Program-made: the position numbers and the translations under genes
Shown: positions 7,052-12,840 of the stretch, piece after piece
Position numbering within the stretch: the first letter of the stretch is position 1
Layout of the letters: every line of letters starts with the position of its first letter
The notes under the pieces: generated by a model
What the model saw: the letters and a program-made list of their open reading frames with translations, nothing else
What the model was told of the DNA's origin: nothing
Database searches by the model: none
NCBI GenBank assembly: GCA_030039525.1
Contig: JASHVI010000140.1
Span: 1 to 15,908, forward strand
Origin: Thermoplasmata archaeon
Lineage (GTDB): Archaea; Thermoplasmatota; Thermoplasmata; Lutacidiplasmatales; UBA184
DNA length: 15,908 nt
Direction: 5' to 3'

Positions 7052-7923
7052 GGCCCGGCTCCGACCGGCTCGGGCCGGACGCCGTAGACCCGCTCGACCG
7101 ACTCGACGAACGGGATGCGGAGGCGCTCGGAGACGCTCGGGTCCTTCGCGTAGGCGGCGCGGGCGCGCTTCGGGATCGTCCCCAGGTCGAGGACCGCGCC
7201 GGGGCGGCCCGGATCGTCGAGGAAGTCGGTCTCGAAGAAGTAGGGGGCCTCCCCCTCGAGGGCGCGGTCGAAGGTCTCCTGCCGGGCCACGTAGGACGCC
7301 GGGAGCCCGCTCCGCTCCGCGAGGCTGAGCGCCTTGCGGGCGTAGTGCTTGACGACCTGCGACGGTCCCAGCCCCTCCTCCCGGGCCAGGTCCGCGAGGG
7401 CCCGGAAGGCCGGAGGGTCAAGGTCCTCGGAGTGCACGACGATCGGGCAGTGCGCCTCCCGCGCGGAGCGCATGGCCTCGCGGAGGACCTCCTCGGCCGC
7501 CGCGCGGACCTCCTCGTCCACCGGGAAGTGGGGCCGGCCGACCTCGCCGAGCGCGACGGCCCTCCGATCGCGGACCCACCGACCCGCGAGCTGAAGGGCC
7601 TCTCGATGAAGCTCCACCGCCGCGGGGCGGCCCATCGTCGGTACCTGTCCGACGAGGTCCACCGGGAACGGCGCCACGACGAGGTGGACGACCGCGCCGG
7701 TCTCCTCGCGGACCCGCCGGCCGAGGCGCTCCGTGATCTCGAACTGCTCCCGATATCCCTCGACGGTCCGGGGGGGGCTCGGACCGTACGACTGCGTGCA
7801 GAGGAACAGGTGGGTCCCGCCGGCCGCGCGGAACCGACGCGCCGCCTCGACGCCCTCCCCCGTGGGCGACAGGTGGCAGTGGTGGTCGACGATCGGCAGG
7901 TCGGCCGGGAGGAGGCCGGCCAC
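7048..7923 (-). CDS. TatD-related metal-dependent hydrolase
   Basis: An amidohydrolase-fold TIM-barrel protein. The metal ligands expected for the TatD-like group are visible: H15-C-H17 near the N-terminus in IVDHHCHLSP, the Glu of VALGEVGRPHF, the His of PIVVHSEDLD, the His of VVKHYARKAL, and the Asp of FFETDFLDDP. Family members are phosphoesterases, including DNases; the substrate here is unknown. The GTG at 7923 gives 291 aa and begins right at the barrel. Longer in-frame versions would run into the TBP coding region and look like noise. It lies 11 bases after the TBP stop and overlaps tmk by four bases. Confidence 0.87.
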   Translation of the reverse strand: MAGLLPADLPIVDHHCHLSPTGEGVEAARRFRAAGGTHLFLCTQSYGPSPPRTVEGYREQFEITERLGRRVREETGAVVHLVVAPFPVDLVGQVPTMGRPAAVELHREALQLAGRWVRDRRAVALGEVGRPHFPVDEEVRAAAEEVLREAMRSAREAHCPIVVHSEDLDPPAFRALADLAREEGLGPSQVVKHYARKALSLAERSGLPASYVARQETFDRALEGEAPYFFETDFLDDPGRPGAVLDLGTIPKRARAAYAKDPSVSERLRIPFVESVERVYGVRPEPVGAGP

Positions 7924-7934
7924 GGGGAGCCGGC

Positions 7935-8483
7935 CTAGCGGAGGAGGCTCGCTCCCCGCAGCTCCTGGGTGATCTTCTTCACGGCGACCTCGACGTCGGA
8001 GGGCTTCCGCGCGCCGGTGCACACGAGCTTCCCCGATCCGAAGAGGAGGACCACGACCCGCGGCTCGTCGATCCGGCAGACGAGGCCCGGGAACTGCTCA
8101 GGCTCGTACTCGACGCGGTCGAGGCCGAGCGTGACGGCGATCGCGTTCAGGTTGATCTCCGACTCGAGGTCCGAGGAGGCGACGATGTTCTGGACCTCGA
8201 TCTTCGGCTTCATGTTGATCTTCTGGCCGCCCTTCTTGATCTGGGCGGCGACGGTGTGGATCGAGTCCTCCACCTCCTTCATGCTCTTCGCCCCGGTGCA
8301 GACGACTTTTCCGGACCGGAAGAGCAGGATCGCGGTCTTCGGCTGCTTCAACCGGTAGATGAGGCCCGGGAACTGCTCCGGTTCGTACTCCGCACCATCG
8401 AGACCCAAGGCGATGGACTGCAAGTCGAGCTCGTCCCCGAGGGAAGTCGACGCGACCACGTTTTCGATCCGGATCTTGACCAT
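7935..8483 (-). CDS. tbp: TATA-binding protein (TBP)
   Basis: The archaeal general transcription factor that binds TATA boxes and recruits TFB and RNA polymerase. Two direct repeats of about 90 residues are clear: PEQFPGLIYRL (35-45) against PEQFPGLVCRI (128-138), and SGKVVCTGAKS (57-67) against SGKLVCTGARK (150-160), offset by 93. Phe39 and Phe131 sit in the positions of DNA-intercalating aromatics. Length is 182 aa, normal. The ATG at 8483 is 25 bases downstream of the centre of TATTTAAAT, so the mRNA is probably leaderless. It heads a unit with the TatD-like and tmk genes. Confidence 0.97.
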   Translation of the reverse strand: MVKIRIENVVASTSLGDELDLQSIALGLDGAEYEPEQFPGLIYRLKQPKTAILLFRSGKVVCTGAKSMKEVEDSIHTVAAQIKKGGQKINMKPKIEVQNIVASSDLESEINLNAIAVTLGLDRVEYEPEQFPGLVCRIDEPRVVVLLFGSGKLVCTGARKPSDVEVAVKKITQELRGASLLR

Positions 8484-8503
8484 GGCTCGCCGCCGCTCGG
8501 GCG

Positions 8504-8512
8504 TATTTAAAT
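8504..8512 (-). promoter_or_regulatory. tbp: TATA box of the TBP gene
   Basis: TATTTAAAT, the most canonical box in the window, is centred 25 bases from the TBP ATG. Its near-symmetry would also allow TBP binding in the opposite orientation, firing rightward near 8533. Confidence 0.75.
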
Positions 8513-8514
8513 GG

Positions 8515-8522
8515 GTTTATAA
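8515..8522 (+). promoter_or_regulatory. Second TATA box, facing the structured intergenic region
   Basis: GTTTATAA lies three bases right of the TBP box. With archaeal spacing it would start a plus-strand transcript near 8543-8545, just before the hairpin-rich segment, and no reading frame of note follows. It could instead be an extra element of the TBP promoter. Confidence 0.5.
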
Positions 8523-8526
8523 GCAC

Positions 8527-8773
8527 GCCGGGGTCGGTGGCTTTGTGGACATGATGGGTTCCGCTCGTGGAGCGGCGGAAGTCCCACCGGCGGCGCGCTC
8601 TTCCGCTCGGCCGTGGATGGAACCGGAACCGCACGGACGGCGCCCCGCGTCGACGGCGCCCGACACGGTGCCGCCGTAAGGACGGCGGGGGTTCCGGGGG
8701 GACGGGGCCGACGGAGGCTCCGAGCCTCCGCTCACGGCGGCTCGTTGGCCCCCGGCCTCGCGGAGGGGGTTTT
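8527..8773 (+). ncRNA. Candidate structured non-coding RNA between TBP and the pyruvate-kinase-like gene
   Basis: The 358-base gap 8484-8841 holds no ORF resembling a protein but has dense complementarity. Elements seen: CCGCT/AGCGG (8561-8565 with 8571-8575) extended by TGGG/CCCA (8555-8558, 8583-8586); CCGGAACC/GGTTCCGG (8623-8630 with 8690-8697) enclosing GGCGCC/GGCGCC (8639-8644, 8655-8660) and CCGCCGT/ACGGCGG with loop AAGG (8671-8677, 8682-8688); CGGAGGCT/AGCCTCCG (8712-8719, 8723-8730); and a possible closing stem GCCGGGG/CCCCGGC (8527-8533, 8750-8756). A T4 run (8770-8773) could terminate it. The signal recognition particle RNA helix-8 motif and the RNase P CR-V motif are not apparent, though GGAAGTCCCACC at 8577-8588 faintly recalls RNase P CR-I. 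Strand and ends are inferred. High GC makes chance stems likelier. Confidence 0.45.
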
Positions 8774-8775
8774 AT
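8769..8775 (+). promoter_or_regulatory. Putative TATA box for the pyruvate-kinase-like gene
   Basis: GTTTTAT is the only AT-rich stretch close upstream of the gene. It predicts a start near 8797-8800 and therefore a leader of about 45 bases. That leader carries a ribosome-binding sequence GGGAGG at 8832-8837, just before the TTG at 8842. The T-run may double as a terminator for the upstream RNA candidate. Confidence 0.45.
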
Positions 8776-8841
8776 GGGCCGGATGCGCGCATAACCGGGT
8801 ACGTCGGTGGACCCGCTGGGCCCGCCGGTCCGGGAGGCGCG

Positions 8842-9939
8842 TTGTCGGAACCTCGGGTGCTCCTCTGCACGCTCGGCCCCAGCTCGCTCAACGAGCGGGT
8901 CATCGCCCAGATGGAGGAGGCGGGGGCGGCGACGTTCCGGATCAACATGTCCCACACCGAGGTCGACGACCTCGAGCGGATCCTGCAGTTCGTGCGCCAG
9001 CACACCGCGGTCCCGATCTCGATCGACACGGAGGGGGCCCGGATGCGGACCGGCCGGATGAGCGACCGGGTGACGGTCTTCGAGGGGGGTCACGTCCGCC
9101 TGGTCCCGGAGGCGTTCTGGGGGGACGCCTACACGATCCCGGTGACCCCCGGGGAGGCGATCTCGCGGTTCGAACCCGGCGCCCTCGTGAGCATCGACTT
9201 CAACGCGGCCATCCTGCGCGTCGACTCCGTTCGCGACGGGGTCGCGGAAGCGACGGTGGTCACCGGGGGCGAGATCGGGACCCGGAAGGCGGTGACCGCC
9301 CTGCCCTCCCCGGCGCTGCCGACGTTCTCCCCGAAGGACCGGCTCGCCGCCCGGATCGCGGGCGAGAACGGGGTCCGAGAGTTCGCGCTCTCGTTCTGCG
9401 AAGATCCGGCGTCGATCGCACAGCTCCGCGACATGGTCGGCCCGGACGCGAAGGTGGTGGCGAAGATCGAGAGCCGGGAGGGGGCCCGCAACCTCGAGGG
9501 GATCCTCGCGGCGGCAGACAAGATCCTCATCGACCGGGGCGACCTCTCCCGCGAGGTCCGCATCGAGGGGATCCCGGCGGTCCAGAAGGCCGTCATCCGG
9601 GCCGCGAACGCCCACCGGGTGCCCGTGTACGTCGCGACGAACCTGCTCGAGTCGATGGTCCGGCGTCGCGTCCCCACCCGCGCCGAGGTGAACGACGTGA
9701 TCAACACGCTCCTCGACGGGGCCGACGGCCTCGTCCTCTCCGCGGAGACGGCGATCGGCTCGTATCCGGGGGAGGCGGCCCGCATGATCGCGGCCCTCCT
9801 CGAGGAGTTCGGCCGTACCCGGGACCGTCAGGACCTCTGGGAGCTCCTCGGGGAGCACCCGCTCTCGGCGGTGGCCCGCCGCGCCGAGGAAGCGGCGAAG
9901 GACCCCGACGCGACCCCGCGCCATCCGGTCGTCGGCTGA
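8842..9939 (+). CDS. Pyruvate-kinase-like protein lacking the C-terminal domain
   Basis: Resembles pyruvate kinase (phosphoenolpyruvate + ADP to pyruvate + ATP). Present are R33, N35 and S37 of FRINMSH, D62-T63 and R69 of DTEGARMRTG, the catalytic Lys K208 and Mg-binding E210 of VVAKIES, D234 of DRGDLS, and T266 in VATNLLESM. PTRAEVNDVINTLLDGADGLVLSAETA is also typical. A short B-domain spans about 70-160. At 365 aa it ends after the barrel, whereas normal enzymes have about 470 and a C-terminal regulatory domain. The usual DTKGPEIRTG motif is altered (Lys64 to Glu, no Gly-Pro). It may be a divergent pyruvate kinase or a paralogue with another substrate. The TTG start follows GGGAGG by four bases and is the only in-frame start before the conserved VLLCTLGPSS. 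Confidence 0.85.
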   Translation: MSEPRVLLCTLGPSSLNERVIAQMEEAGAATFRINMSHTEVDDLERILQFVRQHTAVPISIDTEGARMRTGRMSDRVTVFEGGHVRLVPEAFWGDAYTIPVTPGEAISRFEPGALVSIDFNAAILRVDSVRDGVAEATVVTGGEIGTRKAVTALPSPALPTFSPKDRLAARIAGENGVREFALSFCEDPASIAQLRDMVGPDAKVVAKIESREGARNLEGILAAADKILIDRGDLSREVRIEGIPAVQKAVIRAANAHRVPVYVATNLLESMVRRRVPTRAEVNDVINTLLDGADGLVLSAETAIGSYPGEAARMIAALLEEFGRTRDRQDLWELLGEHPLSAVARRAEEAAKDPDATPRHPVVG

Positions 9940-9983
9940 CCGGGCCGACGCGCCGCTTCGGGAGCCGCCGGATCGGCCCGCGG

Positions 9984-10008
9984 GGGAGGACCCTCCCTCA
10001 GCTGAGGG
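9984..10008. terminator. Hairpin / palindrome between convergent genes
   Basis: GGGAG/CTCCC with a GACC loop (9984-9988, 9993-9997) runs into a perfect 14-base palindrome CCCTCAGCTGAGGG (9995-10008) that contains the stop codon of the minus-strand gene. It sits between two convergent genes, where a bidirectional end signal would be expected. There is no T-run, so a terminator role is only inferred. Confidence 0.3.
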
Positions 10009-10546
10009 CGACGAGGGCCGAGGCCGCGGAGGCGGCCAGCTCCTCCTCGGCCCACCCGAGCGCGACGTAGTACCACGCCAGGTTGAGGATCAGCAGCAGG
10101 TCCTCGGCGCTCCGGCCCTTCGGCTCGACCGAGACGAGGCCGCCCGCCAGCTCGCGGCCCTCCGCCACCGGTTCCAGATGGAAGAGTCGCTGGCCCTCGA
10201 GATCGCGGGCCTCCCAGGCGGGGACCGCGACCCCCGCGCGCTCCAGGAACCGCGCCGGACGGCCGGGTCGTTCGAAGAGGCTGCGACGGAAGTGGATCGT
10301 GAGCCGTCCGACGGTCGACGGGGACCCGGCGGCCGTGCGCACGCTGACCTGGGGATGGACGAAGCCGACGCGCTTCATGGTCCAGCTCTCCGAGGCCGTC
10401 GACGCCTCCGCGAGCGAGCCCTCGTGGCGCGCGAAGGTGAGGAGCGCGACGGTCCTCTCCCCGTCGCGGAGCTCGTACCGTCCGGGAGACTTCGCGGTCC
10501 GCAGCCAGCGCAGGGTCTCCACCGTGGCCGGGTCGAGCGCGTCCAT
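9998..10546 (-). CDS. Hypothetical protein, beta-rich with a helical C-terminus
   Basis: A 182-residue protein I do not recognise. The first two thirds alternate short hydrophobic strands with charged turns (GRYELRDGERTVALLTF, then SWTMKRVGFVHPQVSVRT, VGRLTIHFRRSLFE), suggesting a beta-sheet or barrel. The last third is helical and hydrophobic (AEDLLLILNLAWYYVALGWAEEEL) but too mixed for a confident membrane segment. ATG 10546 is chosen because an AT-rich box lies at 10577-10584; longer in-frame starts add basic, low-complexity sequence. An inverted repeat occupies the space between box and start. Confidence 0.75.
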   Translation of the reverse strand: MDALDPATVETLRWLRTAKSPGRYELRDGERTVALLTFARHEGSLAEASTASESWTMKRVGFVHPQVSVRTAAGSPSTVGRLTIHFRRSLFERPGRPARFLERAGVAVPAWEARDLEGQRLFHLEPVAEGRELAGGLVSVEPKGRSAEDLLLILNLAWYYVALGWAEEELAASAASALVALS

Positions 10547-10550
10547 GGCA

Positions 10551-10564
10551 GGTTCGAGCGAACC
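10551..10564. promoter_or_regulatory. Inverted repeat at a predicted transcription start (possible operator)
   Basis: GGTTCG-AG-CGAACC has 6-base arms and a 2-base spacer. It lies between the box at 10577-10584 and the ATG at 10546, covering the expected start of transcription, which is a classic place for repressor binding. One copy only. Confidence 0.35.
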
Positions 10565-10576
10565 ACCGCCTGCGCG

Positions 10577-10584
10577 TTCATAAC
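10577..10584 (-). promoter_or_regulatory. Putative TATA box for the hypothetical gene ending at 9998
   Basis: Minus strand GTTATGAA is an AT-rich island 31-38 bases upstream of the ATG at 10546, predicting a leader of about 5-10 bases. Confidence 0.4.
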
Positions 10585-10646
10585 GGGACCCGCTCGAGAT
10601 CCGTCGCCTCCCGGCGCGCGGCCCCCCGCCGTGGCCGGCCCCTCCG

Positions 10647-11006
10647 CTAGAGCCCGTGGCACTCGAAATGCGAGGCGAGGCGTCGAAGGATCGTGGGGGA
10701 TTCGTACTCCGGTCCGAAGTCGGCGAGGCGCGCATGGGGGGAGCGGGTCGACCAGTACAACGAGTCCTGACAGTGGACCCCGATCGTCATGGCGGAGATC
10801 GCCTCGCGCCGCGCCCCTCCGGCCTCGGCGAGGGCGTCGGCCGCACGCTCGGTCAGGTCCAGCACCCGGACGCCCCGCGGCTCGTCGGACAGGAGCTCCT
10901 CGTAGAGGCGGTGGACGCACCACGGGTGCTCGGGGTCCGCGTCGAGCGTGCGCTGGATCTCGCGCTTCAGCTCCTCGACGTGGGGCTCGGCCGTCCGAGA
11001 GGGCAT
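10647..11006 (-). CDS. Hypothetical protein, 119 aa, helical
   Basis: Not recognised. The N-terminal half looks helical and charged (VEELKREIQRTLDADPEH, then CVHRLYEELL). The second half (RREAISAMTIGVHCQDSLYW onward) ends in LRRLASHFECHGL. There is no signal peptide, membrane segment or zinc motif, although three cysteines are present. The start ATG 11006 is supported by a TTAAAT box 28 bases upstream. It is transcribed alone, with about 100 bases before the next minus-strand gene. Confidence 0.75.
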   Translation of the reverse strand: MPSRTAEPHVEELKREIQRTLDADPEHPWCVHRLYEELLSDEPRGVRVLDLTERAADALAEAGGARREAISAMTIGVHCQDSLYWSTRSPHARLADFGPEYESPTILRRLASHFECHGL

Positions 11007-11031
11007 CCGAGGTTCTTCCCCGGCCCGGGGC

Positions 11032-11037
11032 TTAAAT
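11032..11037 (-). promoter_or_regulatory. TATA box for the 119-aa hypothetical gene
   Basis: Minus strand ATTTAA within GGGATTTAAGCC. Its centre is 28 bases from the ATG at 11006, leaderless spacing. Confidence 0.6.
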
Positions 11038-11083
11038 CCCCCTCCGGGCCGGCAGGGGGACTACGCTTCGGGACGGGCCCGGA

Positions 11084-11740
11084 TCACGGGGGCGGGATCG
11101 ACGGACCGCGGACCGGGGCGCCGCCCCAGAGCGCCGGGTCGACCGGGGAGCTCTCCTCTTCGCCGAAGAGCTGCCGGAGGATCCGCCGGGTGAACCCCCA
11201 GAGGACGTGTCCCTCGAAGAGCGTCGCATCGACCTCGATGGGTCCGTTCCGGGTCGGGCGCTGGACCCGCTCGGTGACGGCGAGGCGGGAGCGGGGGAGC
11301 CAGAAGACCCCGGCGACCTCCTCGGCGTTCCGCGCCCCGGGCATCCGGGCGCCGGGGGCCAGCGGGGCGGCGAAGATCGCCACCGAGAGCCCGAAGGCCC
11401 GGGCGTAGTCGGTCCCGGCGTACCGGGGAGCCTCCGAGAGGTCGAGGGGACCGATCCCGACCTCCTCCTCGGACTCCCGCAGGGCCGTCTCCCGGAGCGA
11501 CGAGTCGCCCTCGTGCACGTGGCCGCCGGGGAGGCCGACCTGGCCGGAGCCGGGATCCCCCTCCCGGACCGCCCGCTCGATGAGCAGGATCTCGAGGTCC
11601 TCCGACTCCGGGATCGCGCGGAGGACGGCGAGGACGGCCGCCTGGGCCGCGCTCGGGGGAGGCGCGATCGGCCGGAGCCCGTCCAAGAGCTCCCGGATCG
11701 CTTGGTCCCCCGGGACCGGACGGCGTCGGCCGCCGGTCAC
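11084..11740 (-). CDS. Nudix hydrolase, CoA-pyrophosphatase-like
   Basis: Likely a Mg-dependent pyrophosphohydrolase. The Nudix box ends with the full R88-E89-S-E-E-E93-V-G95-I core. The upstream sequence LLIERAVREGDPGSGQVGLPGGHVHEGDSSLRETALRE resembles the CoA-diphosphatase subfamily: a GQV-x-x-PGG lead-in, Asp where classical boxes have Glu, and D-SL-x-x-TALRE. A role in trimming CoA or acyl-CoA to phosphopantetheine products is therefore likely but inferred. Length is 218 aa. The start GTG 11740 overlaps the stop of the preceding small coiled-coil gene as GTGA, so the pair is probably translationally coupled. No separate promoter is visible. Confidence 0.9.
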   Translation of the reverse strand: MTGGRRRPVPGDQAIRELLDGLRPIAPPPSAAQAAVLAVLRAIPESEDLEILLIERAVREGDPGSGQVGLPGGHVHEGDSSLRETALRESEEEVGIGPLDLSEAPRYAGTDYARAFGLSVAIFAAPLAPGARMPGARNAEEVAGVFWLPRSRLAVTERVQRPTRNGPIEVDATLFEGHVLWGFTRRILRQLFGEEESSPVDPALWGGAPVRGPSIPPP

Positions 11741-11898
11741 TGCCAGTCGTAGACGACCTTCCGCTGGACGACCTGCTGGTCGGCGGCGTGCTCCGGCACG
11801 CTGCTGCCGACGAGTCGCTCGAGCGCCGAGATCCGCGCCTTCAGATCGCGGACCTCCGCCTCGAGCTGCGCGATCCGGTCCGGGGCGGGGGTGGCCAT
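11737..11898 (-). CDS. Small coiled-coil protein, 53 aa
   Basis: Begins MATPAPDRIAQLEAEVRD and continues with a heptad-like pattern of Leu/Ile/Val (RIAQLEAEVRDLKARISALERLV, about residues 8-30), a short two- or three-turn coiled coil. A polar tail follows, ending KVVYDWQ. It has its own AT-rich box 28-30 bases upstream of the ATG, and its stop overlaps the Nudix start by four bases. It is likely real because of the promoter, the coupling and the coherent helix. Its function is unknown; it may be an oligomerisation partner. Confidence 0.75.
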   Translation of the reverse strand: MATPAPDRIAQLEAEVRDLKARISALERLVGSSVPEHAADQQVVQRKVVYDWQ

Positions 11899-11924
11899 CG
11901 ACGGGGAGCAGCGACGCCCAGGGG

Positions 11925-11930
11925 ATATTT
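11925..11930 (-). promoter_or_regulatory. TATA box for the coiled-coil / Nudix unit
   Basis: Minus strand AAATAT, centred about 30 bases before the ATG at 11898. It also falls just before the stop of the upstream alpha/beta hydrolase gene (11937-11939). Confidence 0.55.
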
Positions 11931-11936
11931 CTTCCC

Positions 11937-12764
11937 CTAGTTCGCCGGGGAGCCCTCGGCGCTGACCCCGGCGCGCCCGCCCGGGGGGCCCGTCCACTGC
12001 CGCACGGCCGCGACGGTCTCGGGGGGTCGCTCGATGGGGACCATGTGGCCGGTGTTCGGGAACAGGCGCATCTGCGCCCCGACGATCGATTGCCGGATCA
12101 GGCGCGCGTGCGAGGAGTCCACGACGCGGTCGTCCATGCCCTGCAGGGCGAGGGTCGGGACCCGGAAGGCGCCGAGCCGGCCGCGCAGGTCGAAGCTCTT
12201 CACCGAGGCCGACCAGAGCGCCGCCCCCCGGGGGTCCCGCTCCGCGAGCTCGTTCCGGATCCGGTCGGCGAGGTCCATATGGGCCTCGATCCAATCCGCG
12301 GCGAAAACGTCCTTGACGACGCGGAGCCCGTAGGCCTCCGGGCCCTCCTCCCGGCGCACCTCGATCCAGCGCTGGCCGACGGCCCGGGTGTGGGCGTCAC
12401 AGTGCGTCGCCCCGCCGGAGAGCACGAGGCTCTCGACGGTCGACGGGGCGCGCACCGCCCACTGGAGCGCCAGAAAGGCACCGGCGCTCAGTCCCACGAC
12501 GTGGGTGGACCGGAACCCCCGGCTCGCCAGGAGCGCCTCCAGGTCCGAGATCAGCTCCGGGAACGACAGGGTCGATTCCTCCGGGAGCGGCGAGCGGCCG
12601 TGCCCCCGCAGGTCGGGGGCGAGGACCGTCCGGTCCTCGGAGAGCGGCCCGATCACCTCGTTCCAGACCGTGTGGTCCCCTCCGAGGCCGTGGAGGAGCA
12701 GCACCGGCGGTCCGGAGCCCGCCTCCCGAAGATGGAGCGGGACGGGGGGGGTTCCGACGGCCAC
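11937..12764 (-). CDS. Alpha/beta hydrolase
   Basis: An alpha/beta-hydrolase-fold enzyme of the esterase / haloperoxidase / MhpC-like type. The oxyanion-hole motif is LLLHGLGGD (HG at 25-26), followed by APDLRGHGRS. The nucleophile elbow is GLSAG with Ser93. The acid is Asp211 or Asp212 in LQGMDDRVVD and the catalytic His is H240 in FPNTGHMVPIERP. The triad is complete. Length is 275 aa. GTG 12764 is chosen because a TTAAG box lies 26 bases upstream; longer frames cross into the divergent promoter. There is no signal peptide, so it is probably cytoplasmic. The substrate is unknown. Confidence 0.92.
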   Translation of the reverse strand: MAVGTPPVPLHLREAGSGPPVLLLHGLGGDHTVWNEVIGPLSEDRTVLAPDLRGHGRSPLPEESTLSFPELISDLEALLASRGFRSTHVVGLSAGAFLALQWAVRAPSTVESLVLSGGATHCDAHTRAVGQRWIEVRREEGPEAYGLRVVKDVFAADWIEAHMDLADRIRNELAERDPRGAALWSASVKSFDLRGRLGAFRVPTLALQGMDDRVVDSSHARLIRQSIVGAQMRLFPNTGHMVPIERPPETVAAVRQWTGPPGGRAGVSAEGSPAN

Positions 12765-12786
12765 GGGGCGCGGAGACTCCCCTCCG

Positions 12787-12792
12787 CTTAAC
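12787..12792 (-). promoter_or_regulatory. Putative TATA box for the alpha/beta hydrolase
   Basis: Minus strand GTTAAG, centred about 26 bases from the GTG at 12764. It forms the left half of a compact divergent promoter region (12765-12840). Confidence 0.5.
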
Positions 12793-12810
12793 GGCGACCT
12801 CGCGGCAGGG

Positions 12811-12817
12811 TCAAATA
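12811..12817 (+). promoter_or_regulatory. Putative TATA box for the ThiI-like gene
   Basis: TCAAATA, centred 27 bases before the GTG at 12841, consistent with a leaderless mRNA. It lies 24 bases from the opposing hydrolase box. Confidence 0.6.
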
Positions 12818-12840
12818 CGCCGCCCTCGCTCGCGCGTTCC

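Noticed and set aside
5244..7421. A minus-strand open frame of 725 codons
   Set aside because: Shadow of orc1, tmk and the TatD-like gene in another frame, without family motifs.
8527..8773. SRP RNA, RNase P RNA or 5S rRNA as a firm identification of the structured gap
   Set aside because: I do not see the SRP helix-8 motif, the RNase P CR-V motif (ACAGAA) or 5S conserved loops; the weak CR-I-like stretch alone is not enough.
8613..8841. Open frames inside the hairpin-rich gap
   Set aside because: They extend from or into shadows of the pyruvate-kinase-like gene, lack a ribosome site or leaderless spacing, and have Arg/Gly/Pro-rich products.
9167..9177. GGTTCGAACCC, resembling a tRNA T-loop / B box
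   Set aside because: It lies in the pyruvate-kinase-like coding sequence (SRFEPG), the flanking bases do not form a T-stem, and no acceptor or anticodon arm is present.
8098..9924. A minus-strand open frame of 608 codons crossing the TBP promoter region and antisense to the pyruvate-kinase-like gene
   Set aside because: Antisense shadow; composition is unlike a protein and the sense gene has strong motifs.
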